Origin: Brienomyrus brachyistius
Taxonomy: Eukaryota; Chordata; Actinopteri; Osteoglossiformes; Mormyridae
Direction: 5' to 3'
NCBI RefSeq assembly: GCF_023856365.1
Contig: NC_064544.1
Location: 27,127,920-27,191,919, forward strand
Length of the DNA: 64,000 nt
A model generated the notes under the pieces. That model saw only the letters and a program-made list of their open reading frames with translations. It had not been told where the DNA came from and did not search any database. Position 1 is the stretch's first letter, and each line of letters starts with the position of its first letter. The translations under genes and the position numbers were made by a program. Positions 42,701 through 55,200 of this stretch are shown one piece after another.

Positions 42701-45700
42701 AGCTGTCAGCTAAGCATTTAGGCTTTCCTAGCTGTGTTTGTTGTCAATATTTTTTTGTGGCCATCTTTTAGTAAAAAAGGTTGGTAAATACATACACACA
42801 GTGTATTTGCCCTGTAAAAATTCTAAGGTTAATTCTCATCTCCTCACCGCTTCTCCTTGTGAAGGTCGCAAAGGGATTAATTATGTAAAGTTAAAGTACA
42901 GGTGTGGAAAATACATGTGTGAAAATATAAAGGATAGATCCAGTAACACATTTGCATCTGCATAACACACACAGCATCACATCAACACAGGGACACGTTT
43001 CAGCTTGGGTAATGTTCTGCATCTCCATGGTAATGGTCACCAGTGCTGTGCCTACAAATGCCTCAGACCTGCTCTGAGCATTTAACTCAGTGAAGCCAGA
43101 GATAATCTACAACGTGGGAATGTTTACTATGCTTGGGAGTGTACTATAAACACAACTCTTAATCATACAATTGCACAGACACTGTATTTGTTCATAACTG
43201 GCTACTACAAAATTATATTTAAAAATAAAAAAAATTGATAGCACCCCAAAGCTACACTCCATGTCAGAGTGCAGATAAACTCAATTGACAGTAACTAAAT
43301 GACATCATACAGACTGAAGGGACCCAGCAGCCATCATCATGGAGGTGAGTGACAATGATGGTGACAGGTTTGTTGGTAGTTGCCTGCAATTTCTGTTTCT
43401 GGAGTAATTCAAACACCCATCTTTGGAGATCTGAGGCTACATTGCAAGCCACTGACTCATAATTCCATCCTGCTGTATTTATGTATATTTTATATCTGAG
43501 ATTTGTTTTGCATGCTGTGCTACATTATATGCTTATCATATATGGAAATGCCAGAACGGTTGTTATGGCCTCCACCCCCACCCCCACCCCCACCCCCCAT
43601 GCGTGGACTGAAGACAGAAAGGATTTCCAGGAATGCACAGAGTTACACACTGTTCCCTTCGCTCAGTAAGTTTCAGGTGTTTTGTCAGTGAGCTTTTAAA
43701 CGCTGGTTTATATTTTGTGTCTTAAAGAGAAGACATACCCTTTGTTTAATATATTACAGTCCATTGTTTGTTTCAATTTTGCAGCCTAGCAGCTCTGTCC
43801 CACATTTGTGCTCAACTGCCAAGCTATAACGGGACATAATATGGAGAAATTCTCTCTCTCTCTCTCTCATACACACACACACACACGCACACACACATTG
43901 TATCTTTGTGAGGACTCTCCATTAATTTCTATGGAACGAACCTTAATCCCAGCAACAACAACCTTAACCCTTACCCAGCCCTAACCTTACCCATAAGAAA
44001 CCAAACAAAATACAAGCAAAATACAACATAGGTTTTTGGCATTTTTAGTTTTTTGATTGCATTCACAGATTTATATCATGCGGACCTGAAAAACACCCCC
44101 CGCAAATTTAAAGGTAACATTTGGTCCCCACAATGTGATAAATACAAACATGCACACACAGTGAAGACTTTACACATTCTCCAAAACATATATACGCAGT
44201 ATAGCCTGTAGAAAGGTGGAGTAGGAGCTTTGTAAATGTGTATTAAATATTTAAAATACAGCAGTCATATTTCAGTTTCATCCACCAACCCACCTGGGCT
44301 CCCAGGCTGGACCTGACTATAGCAGTGGATGTTGTCCCCGCAGACGATGGGCGACTCCAGTCCTTCCTCCTTGCCCTCACAGCCATCCTCCTGGTCCCCC
44401 TGATGAAGCTCTGGGGGGGTCAACACAGATGGTGGGTCAGTCCTGACACAGGTGCTGCATTTTATCCAGTGTGCTCCTTTTAAGAAAACCCACATTCACA
44501 CTCTCCTAAATTTTTTTATATGACAACAATCACTATAAGATTTTAACACATATTATGTTCAACAAGCTTCAATTCAATCTTGAATTCAAGTCCAAATTCA
44601 TTCAAATAAAAAAGCTAAATGTTTCTGAAAGGTTGCAGAACTCAAACTGAAGGCTGAAAAGCTTTAGCTAGGTTTTACAAATGTTTGCAAAGGGCTGTTA
44701 CTCTGTGATTCTGGATTAGAATAATACATCTCATATAAATATGGAAATATCCCCATTTAACTTCATAATTGGATAACATACTTTATAATTTTTCTTTATT
44801 TAAATGGAGTTGGAAGGTATGTATCCATCACATTTATGATCATATTCCAGTAGCCCAGGCTATTCATGCTGACTGTCAGGCAAACTCTGAAGAAGACAGA
44901 TTTCCCCCACTCTGCAAAGGCATTTGGTGTCACATTAACAAATACATGTGGCCCCACAGAACACGACAACTGTATGAGGCTTCAAAACTTAGCTTCAGAA
45001 TTTGCATATCAATCTGAATTTCACTACATTTCGACAGCTTTGTTAAAATGGAAATGTCAAGAAAACAGATATCTTTTAAACACCACTGCTGAAATGCTAT
45101 AAAAGGAGAAGCGTTTTGTGTACTGACGTGATTATTTTACTTCTTACTGGCCTTTGTTTTTTTGTCTACAATACTTGGCTTCAGTTCAAAGCAGTCCATA
45201 AACTACGAAAGCGCGCACCACATCATTCTGACAGTTGTACTGTTTTAGTCAATTTTCAGGTGGAGTATTCTTTTTTTAGACTCCAAGTAAATCGACAGGC
45301 TTTGCCAGCAGTTGTCTGTCTTTAGAAAATCCTGCTGCGTTTTTAGTCTATCTGCTAATAAATTGTGTTTTGCTGAAGGTGAAGAAGGCTCCAGTACCTG
45401 ATCTGAAAAAGCAAACAATGCACTCAAGAATCAGTGTTTGGCCATGTGATCATTATAAGCAGGTCCTGCTTGATATCCCGAAGGGAATTTTAAAAGCCTT
45501 TGTCTGCCTATTATACTTATTTCAAATCTATCTTACATGAAACCAATTATATTCTATCTCTAGCTATACCCATCAAGTCACAAAAGAGCCTTAATATTGT
45601 AATACAATCATTTTTGCCAAGTTACAATAAGGATGCTATAGCAAAATGCAGCAATTGAAATAAATGGATGTGTTGTGAAATAGTCTTGTCTTTCCAGTCT

Positions 45701-48700
45701 AAACAGTCCTTTTAAATCAAGGCCATTCAACATTTTTTTTCCAGTCACATTAATCTTGTTTGCTCAGCTCTAAATTGCTCTGGATTCTAACATTTTTTGG
45801 AAATCTGCATTAAGCTAGACAATGTTAGTTTGAAGTTTTTTCAAGCAACATAATCAACCCCATGTACTACTGCTGGATTTAAAAACTACTGAAGAAACAG
45901 TAAATCGATGAGAACAGAAATGAAATTAACAAACCATTGACTTTGGATCTAGTGTACAATCATTTACATGTTAAATGGAATGATAAAAGGAAACATATGG
46001 GTGTTTAGCAATCATGTCTTCCTACATGTCTGCTGAAACTTCACGGGATGCAGAATGCCTTGAAATCCTTGGCTGAGTCAGTTATGAATCGGTCAACATG
46101 TCATGTTTCTCATTAGCTTCTGAGGTTAGGCATTTTAAAAGTGCGTTTCGTCTTACGGGCGTGTCATTGTTTTAGGAGAGTCGGTGCCGAGGGGTGCTGT
46201 TGATGATCTGCAAACCTTTATTTTTGCTGGATGTCCTTTTTGCTCTTTTTCACCTTAGTCTTAAGTACAGTTCTGGTGATGTAACTTTATGGCCATCCCC
46301 CTCTCATGGCCAGAAAACCGAGTAGGGCAATATAAGGTTGAATGAAGCTCAATTTAATGCTACAGGCAAAGGAGAATCCTTGTCCTTAGCAATTTATTAA
46401 TGTAAAAGCAAATGCTTGCATGGACTTACCCGACGCAAAAATATGTATCTTAAAAACATTTTTATATAAACAAGATGAGTCAACAGGAAAAGTGAAACAT
46501 TCTGAAGCTATACAACAGGTGATTTTGAAAAAAGTGCAAAGTTTTTAAGAATAGGACCTCTTTGCAGTTAATGGAGTTTTACTTCAGTTTATGTGAGATC
46601 ATCAAATGTACAGTACTGTATATGCAAAATGTTTATAGTACATTTTGATAAAGAAACTATTATGTGCACGGAAATTAGAAGCATAGCCATACATCCATTC
46701 CAATGTCTTCAAACACTCCGCACAAGATGCCAGTCCATTCCAGGGCAAACACACATGTCATGAGCATGTTCACAAACTAATGACAATTTAGAAATACCAG
46801 CTAGCCTAACTGTCTACTTAAACCTTGGCATCCTGTTCAAGTTGTACCCAAGCCTTATGCCTTGTGCTGTCTGGGATAGACTGGGATGCCACCCTATGAC
46901 CATCACCTGGATAAAGTAGATGGAAGATGGATGGATGGATGAATGGATTTTTAAATAAATAATCACTTTTAAATGCCAAAATTATGTATTTAAAGCAAAC
47001 ATGGTAGATTCATATAATAAATCATTTTCAAATTAGAATTTCACAATTGTCAATTTTATTCAGCTACGAGATACGTTGAACACACCAGAAAATTACACAA
47101 CTGGAGATTCACAGTCTCACTACTGTGCATACAATGGATGACCAGAAGTTAATAACCTAACCATTAGTAGATAGATGGAAGCAGGGAAAACAACTGCATG
47201 GTTCTATGTAACATCAATGGACTTTGTATCAAATCCAAACCGGCTGTGTTCTGGTTGTCCTCAAGGGGGCGCTAGGGAAAATTCTATGTTGAAGGTTATG
47301 TGACTGCACAGAGATTCTGCAAATGCCCCCATACATAACCTCCAATACATAGCGGTGCTTGATTTTAGTTTAAAAATATAACTTGCTTCAAATGATTACT
47401 AATAATCTAATTACGTATCCAACTAATATCAAAGCCAGGCAGATTCACGATAAGACAAACCATATTAATGAGTGATATTTTACACATAATGCTTCATGAA
47501 TTCAAATAACCCACTGGTATATAAATAATACAAATATGAGCAAATGACACTATCAAACAAATCAAGCATTGATACTAAACACTGTTTATTATGTAATTTG
47601 ATACTATAATCAAGCCTTACTGATTTTTTTTTATTATGCTCACAACAGAAGGTTTCGTAATTCCGTGATTCTGCTTCTCTGATTTGATCTGAATCAGTGT
47701 ATTTGGTTAATAGCATTTACAGTATGCAAAGTATAGTACTGCATATACCATATATTGTATTCATAATCCATCCAGAGGGGCAGCATGGTGGTGCAGTGGT
47801 TAGCACTGTTGCCTCACACCTCTGGGACCCAGGTTCGAGTATCCGCCTGGGTTACATGTGTGTTTGCATGTTCTCCCCATGTCGTCGTGGGGTTTCATCC
47901 AGATACTCCGGTTTCCCCCCACAGTCCAAAAACATGCTGAGGCTAATTGGAGTTGCTAAATTGCCCATAGGTGTGCATGTGTGAGTGCATAGTGTGTGAG
48001 TGTGCCCTGTGATGGGCTGGCCCCCCATCCTGGGTTGTTCCCTGCCTCGTGCCCATTGCTTCCAGGGTAGACTCCGGACCCCCCGCGACCCAGTAGGATA
48101 AGCGGTTTGGAAAATGGATGGATGGATAATCTATCCATTCATTTTCCATAATTGCCTATATAACAGTGGATAACAGTAGTATTTATTAATAGCTATTAAA
48201 TTCCATCTTGATATACAACAAACAATATACATGAACAGCAAAAGTCCCCAGTGACCTAATAAGCCTTCATAATTTACTTCAGTGCAGTGGCGGCTGGTGA
48301 ACAAAAATCTTGGTGGGGCTGATGTACCAATAGATTTCCCTCCCTAGTCCAGTATAAGCGTTCAAATAAACAGTGAGAAAATGACAACAATTTCACAATC
48401 ATAATTTAATTTCCTTAGTTGGCTGGGTGATATTTATTTCAGGCTTGTCGGGTCCCAGCTCCTTAACATGGATTTTTTCCACCATCGTCCTTTTCGCAAA
48501 AGGGTAATTCAATAACGATCTCACCGAACTTGCTGGAAGCTGCCCCTCAACTGTCGTCGACGCCATCATCTCTCTTTGACTGACTGACTGACTGACCTGA
48601 GAGCAATCCAAAACTTTCCCGCAATTTCTGTAGCAGGGGCGAAATTTCCAGCGCTCCAAAACCATTTAATTCGGCGATGCTGACAGGCGAAATCTTTATT

Positions 48701-48893
48701 ATATTCACCTAGCAACTGTACATGATTGGCTATTTCGCTGCACTTCTGGGGCGCTTTGATGAGCACCCAATAAGAGAAATGATTGGCTGAAATCTGTTGG
48801 TGGAAATTCACTGTTGAAGGAGAGTCAGTTGGTGGAAATGTTGTTTGAATAATTCAGATTGCATGTAGGTACACACTATTGAGTAAAACTGAC

Positions 48894-48924
<31 letters not shown>

Positions 48925-49107
48925 TACACATATATATATATATACACATATATACACATATATATATATATACACATATATACACATATATATATATATA
49001 CACATATACACATATACACATATACACATATATACACATATACACATATATACACATATATACACATATATACACATATACACATATATACACATATATA
49101 CACATAT

Positions 49108-49201
<94 letters not shown>

Positions 49202-52200
49202 TATTTATTTTTATATATTTTATACCCCCCCCACATCTGGCAGGGCGGCGCCCAAGCGTCCCCTATGGGCCAGCCGCCACTGCTTCAGTGATAGATACTC
49301 TTTGCCTCCTACTCTACAGCTAGGATGTAATATAGGTACAAATGGCACAACTACACCTGTGCATAGTCCAACTTACAGGTAAAACTGATGCTGTTAGCCA
49401 TTGCTAATAAGTGTCACTGTGCATGTGAACCAACACTCTCTTTATATGAAGTGGATACTGTAGCCCACTACTGAGCCGGCAGCCATAAGCTAAAAACTGG
49501 ATGGATTAAGTGTGATACAAGATTTTCATTGTTCTTATGTATTGGAGTTCTTAGTTAATCTACTAACAATACTGAAATATAATAAGCATCCCAGCCAACA
49601 GGAAGCATTCCCAGAACTTTAGTTAACGCTATGTGAAGGTCGTCTCAGAGCTGGCAGAGGACATTCCTACTGTAATGTTAATTGGATGTTGTTTCCATGT
49701 TACATTTTAACAAAGGTTCTATCAGTGTTAGCACAATAGCATTCTTATACGAACATCTTTTTAGTGTAATTAATGTTGAAACAGATTATGATAAAATTTA
49801 TACAAGTACTACATGTGTACACTGTAAATAAACCAGCCAGCCCAGAACCCATGACCTTCCAGGTGTAAAACCACAGTGCTATCTGCTGCCCTACTATGCC
49901 CTTCATTTGTACGTATGTTATTATTCTTAGTTGTAGGATTAGCTGCATAATCCAAAGACAGGACACTTTTAATGCATCCATACCTTAATCGTAATGTTCA
50001 GTAACTGTTCCTAGAACTAAAAATTGTTCTGTTTCACTGCATAAGTAATCAAGCAAATAAGATAATGCTGTTTGACCACCTACAGCAAAGTAAAACAGCT
50101 TCTGATGTTTTTTCAAGGAGCAGCCATAAAAATGAGTGCAGAATGAGACGGCAATAAGGGAATGAACACAGCGTGCCTTACATACCCATTTCCTGAAAAA
50201 AGTATCCATTCTTGGACATCCCTGAAGGTGGAGCCTCTGTGACAAAGAAGATAAGAAGAGTGGTTTTGCAGAGCCAGGCAGCAGAGCTTGTGGCTCTGAG
50301 TAGGAATTAGAACTCAGGACACTGAAGTGAGTTAAAGAAACAATGAGGATACATGAACAAACAATGGCCGGCGGTGTGCTGTCTACCGAGAAACGACACT
50401 CTCTGATCCCACCCTCAAGTTTTGCTCAAGGTCAAACAACGAATTGATATTGTCTCTCCCAGCAACCATGCTTTCAGCCATTATGGCAAAAAGTTTCACA
50501 ACCCAAAAAACTCCAAAGCCAAACATAACCATCGCTGATTACGCGTTCAGAGCATTTCATGCCTTCATTGCAACTGTAGCATTTACATTGTTTGTATTTA
50601 GCAGATGCTTTGGTCCTAAACGACGTACAAAAGAGGCAAATAGCACATTAGAGACTTATTTGCTGTGAAGGAGTGGACTAGGCATTAGTTCAGCTATGCT
50701 GTGCTTCCAACGAATACCCAGGTACAAGTATAGGCAATACTGGAGCAAGAAGTAACACAAAAGAAATACAGGCATCTCTCATCCTATCTAAGCAAATTCA
50801 AGATACATAGAACAACTCAAAAAGGTGGCATACTGTATGCCTGGAAGTAAATTTCCACACACACGCTACGGAACATATTAAGTAAATATAAACATATATA
50901 TAGCTACTATCTATTAGGCTTACATTTTTTGCCTGTGTTGTGCAAAAAATTAATTGATCGTGTGGTCTATTATTAAGCAGCAAGCAAAATAAATAGAGTA
51001 CTATTGTAAGAACAACATGCTTAAAGCGGTATTGTTCATTCTTAGGCCCAATGATGTAAAAATTACAATACATTCAGAAACAGAGTTAGGACAACAACAA
51101 ATGTCTATTTGCAACACAACTCTTTGCTCTTTGCCACCACTGACAGTCTATCACAGACAGTTCTCTCATGAGGACCTCCTTCCACCTTGACAGGTGAAAC
51201 AGGTGGTGCTGACAGATCATCAGCATGTGAAAACTGTAGACTGGAGCTGCTGAATAATAGAGAATTTCTCTCATTGCCATTAACCCAAGAGAAGAGCACT
51301 TACTTTGGGTCTGGTGAATACTCCTCTGATATTTTTCATTATTTAATTTATTTAATTAATCAAAGAATGGATTTCCAGTTAAGTCTTCAAAGATTTACTC
51401 TTCGGAGACAGACATTGTGCAAATCAGACATTTCCTATTTCAATGTTTTTCACGGCCATCACAGCCCTCTTAGAACTAAATATATCCAAACAGCTGTGCA
51501 GTGGACATCTAGTTCCATCCATCCATCCATCCTGTCACTTCTCGAGTCAGATCATGGGGACAGCAATCAAAGCAGGGATTCCCAGACCTCCCTTTAACCA
51601 GACACATCCTCTAGCTCCACCAGAGGGATACCAAGGCGTTCCCAAGCTAGCCAAGACATGTGTGTATGAGAGTGTCCTGGGTTTTCCCCTGGGTATCCTC
51701 CCAGTTGGACATGCCCAAAGCACCTCCCCAGGGAGCCATCCAGAAGGCATCCTAGACAGATGCCCGAACCACCTCAACTGGCTCCTTTCGATGCAATGGA
51801 GGAGCGGCTCTACTTTGAACTCCTCCTCAATGTCTGAGCTCCTCACCATATGTCTAAGACTGAACTTAAACACCCTGAGCAGGAAACTCATGTCTGCCGG
51901 TTTTATCCAAACCTCCCCAGTGAATACTGCAGGTCACAGCCTGATGAAGCCAACAGGACCACATCATCTGCAAAAAGCAAAGACACAATCTTGAGGTCAC
52001 CGAACCGGACCCCCTCTACCCCATGGCAATGCCTAGAAATTCAATCTATAAAAGTTACAGTATGAACAGAATCAGTGACAAAGGGCAGGGCTGGTTGAGT
52101 GTGATTAACTGCTGGTGATGCGAATAAAACTCTTAATCCATTTATACAGGGACCTGATGGCCTGCAACAGCAGACCCTGTACCCCATACTCCTAAAGCAT

Positions 52201-55200
52201 CCCCAAAGGACCCCCCCAAGGGACATGATCGTATGTCTTTTCCAAGTCCACAAAACACAAGTAGACTGGTTGAGCAAACTCCCATGAACCCTCCAGTGTC
52301 CTTGTGAAGGTGAAGAGCAGGTTCAGCATTCTGAAATAAGGACAGAATCTGCATTATTCCCCCTGGATCCAAGGTTTGACCAACGGGTGGACCCTCGTCT
52401 ACTGTACCCCGGCATAGGCCTTATTAAGGAGGCTGAAGAGTGTGATCCTTGAAGTCAAAGGAAGGCCACCCTCTCGTTCACTGGGGTAAACACTCCAATG
52501 TGCTGCCACCAAGCCAGGCGGCTACTAGTCGACCCACACCTCCCCAGCACCTCCCACCACAGGCAACTCCAAAGTGTTTCTAGTTCCTGACAAACAAAAT
52601 GAATAATAAAAAAAAATACTTTACATCTACAATTATTTCATTACTACGTTTTGCTTCTTTATTTTAAAGAATTACAAATTGTAGCCATTTCCTGGGAGTC
52701 ATTAAATCTTTCTTGACATGTGACACTGATCTGCTTGACAGCTGATACTTTAGCCTTTAGCAGCTAGTTAGCACTGTCTGGTTTGTTAAATCTTAATAGC
52801 TAGCCAAAAAACATTATCTAAATACATTAATGCAGTTCTGTGATATACTGGATACATCTCTTTCACCTTGGCAGACTGTAGTGTATAGTGAAGATTGGCT
52901 GTCCAAACACACACAGACTCACAAGCACATGTATACATCTTGTCTAATACAGTACCACTTCCCTGTTTCAGAATCTATGTTTACAATCTATTCTCTGATG
53001 GTGCAGAAATCGGGGAAGTGATAAATAGTCTTTGTTACTACATGTGTTCTGCAGCAGCCTTATTTGAGCATTATGAAGACTAGGAACTTCCCAGCCAATA
53101 CTTGGGTCACGCTTCACATTAACTGCACCTATATAATGCCGTTATAAAACAGGTGTAAAACATTCAGGCCACCTTCATAATGTATAAAGACTGCATAGAA
53201 CATTCATAAGCAACATGTAAGCATACCTTAAGATTCTATTCTTAACATACCTAAATGTTATCATACATTAATAACTAATATATGATGATAACAAACATTA
53301 TAATCATTTGAAGTTGTTACGAAGGTGCAGTTAATGTCAAGCATTATCAATTATTGTACGATATTGATTTACAAGTTCTTTCAGACCTTGTACTTGCAGG
53401 TACATAGTTACACAGATACTGCTAAAGATTTCTAATGAACACTTCAGTCTAGAATTTAGAGCTTCATAAGTATTAGACCACTTTCTCCATCTGTTAGACG
53501 CAACAATCATGTCTGTGTGTGATAACTGCTCTGCTTTCCTGCTTCTCTTTAGTACTAGTTTCACGCTGCAAGGTTGCCCTTAAAGAGCCAGACCCCCTTT
53601 CGTTTAGCAGCCAGCAGGTCTTGCACATCTGTCCAGCTTGTTATAGCCACCGTATCAAGCCAAGGAGACACACGACTCGAGCGCAGCCAGTGTGATATGA
53701 AGGAGCTGCGTCCGTTTTGTTAGCTTGGGCCTCATAAATTTAATAAAAGGCACTAATTGGGGGAAATGCACTGAAATACAATCTGAAGCTCCGTTGCGCA
53801 ATCCCAAGCACAGAAGCTACACATCTTATTTATTATTACAAATTACAAAAGTAACCTTCTAGAATCAACCATTTTACATTAAGTAAACCCTCATATTTTG
53901 TTTCTAAAGACCTATCGTTGCATCCCCAGCCTCCAGTCAGCACACTCAGGGACCACACACCCCCAAACCACGCCCTGTTTCACCTGAATACATGAGACAT
54001 CTTTAATTAGTCTAAGGAAGACATACAGGAGCTCCCAGGACCACAGCCTTTGCGAGGTACTGAGCTTGCTCCTTTCTGAACCATGTCTAGTCTTTTGATG
54101 GTCTTTTTACTCTGGATTCTTGGATCACTCTTGGCACGCGTTGTTCTGCATCTCGATTCATTAGGCACATTTTGGCACCTGGATATCTGACCTTGAACAG
54201 TACAAGTAAGAAAAGGGAAGCTCACTGTTCAGTCCCATAAAAATAAGGGACAATGCTCACTATTTTTTCAAAATAACAGGATAAAAGGGGATGTTCTTTT
54301 TCAGAATAAAGCAGACTGGTGGACAAGTAGAAAAAATAACACTGGGTATGATTACTGTGCACTGGATGGCCTCCATTTGTTATGAAATCACATCTCAAAC
54401 TATATGTTGGTCAGCTTCATCTGGAAATTCTTGACCTTATTGTTAGCTGTTTTTAATAAAATTCAGTTTGAAATGCAAAAAAAAAAGACTGCATGCTCAT
54501 CAATCATGCTACTTTTCTAACATTGTATTTCCTTTTATCAAACCAATCACCAAATTAATAGATGCATTTTTTTTTGCCCTTTATAGTCTCTGAACTGGAG
54601 TGTGGAGCACAACTTTGATCCAGAGCCTCACTCCACCTGTGTGACAAACATTTTGCTTATTATAATGAAATGTTTTCCAGTGGGTTACAACAAATACTAA
54701 ACTACAATCTTGTTACTGAGCTGACACTGCTGTGAAAGCAGCCAATGCGCAATTACAGATAATCACCGTATGTCTACAGGGAACAAAAGTATACATTTGA
54801 TTTCTGCAGCTATATAATGCAGGTCAAGGTTCATCTAAAGCAATTCAAGTGTTCCACATAAATTATAGTATCAGGCCAGTAGTAGCAGCAAGTATCTGTA
54901 CTGTTTGAAGCCTTTGCCTGGCTGGCAAGTGTTGGTTAGCAGCTGGTTTAGCATTGTCTTGTGATCTGTATTTTTGGTTATAGGTAATTTCTGGTATGCT
55001 AAGGCCCTCGCTCTTTGTTGATGTGTATGCAAGTATTTAGAATAACCTTTAGATCTGCTGAGTGTCAGGCTTCTTCTTATGTTGCACTTACAGGCCTTTG
55101 ATTAGTCTTATTAGGTTCTTTGTTAATAGTTGTTGTGTAGTTGTGTAGCTGTTGTGTAGTTGTGCACCTGGTCAATCACTGGAGGCTCAGCCTAGCCGAA

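Noticed and set aside
43960..44000. Telomere-like TTACCC/TAACCC words
   Set aside because: Part of the GGGGACA-type dispersed repeat, with irregular spacing; not an interstitial telomere array.
48879..49382. Long open frames of Tyr-Ile and His-Ile repeats on both strands
   Set aside because: Translation of the TA/CA microsatellite.
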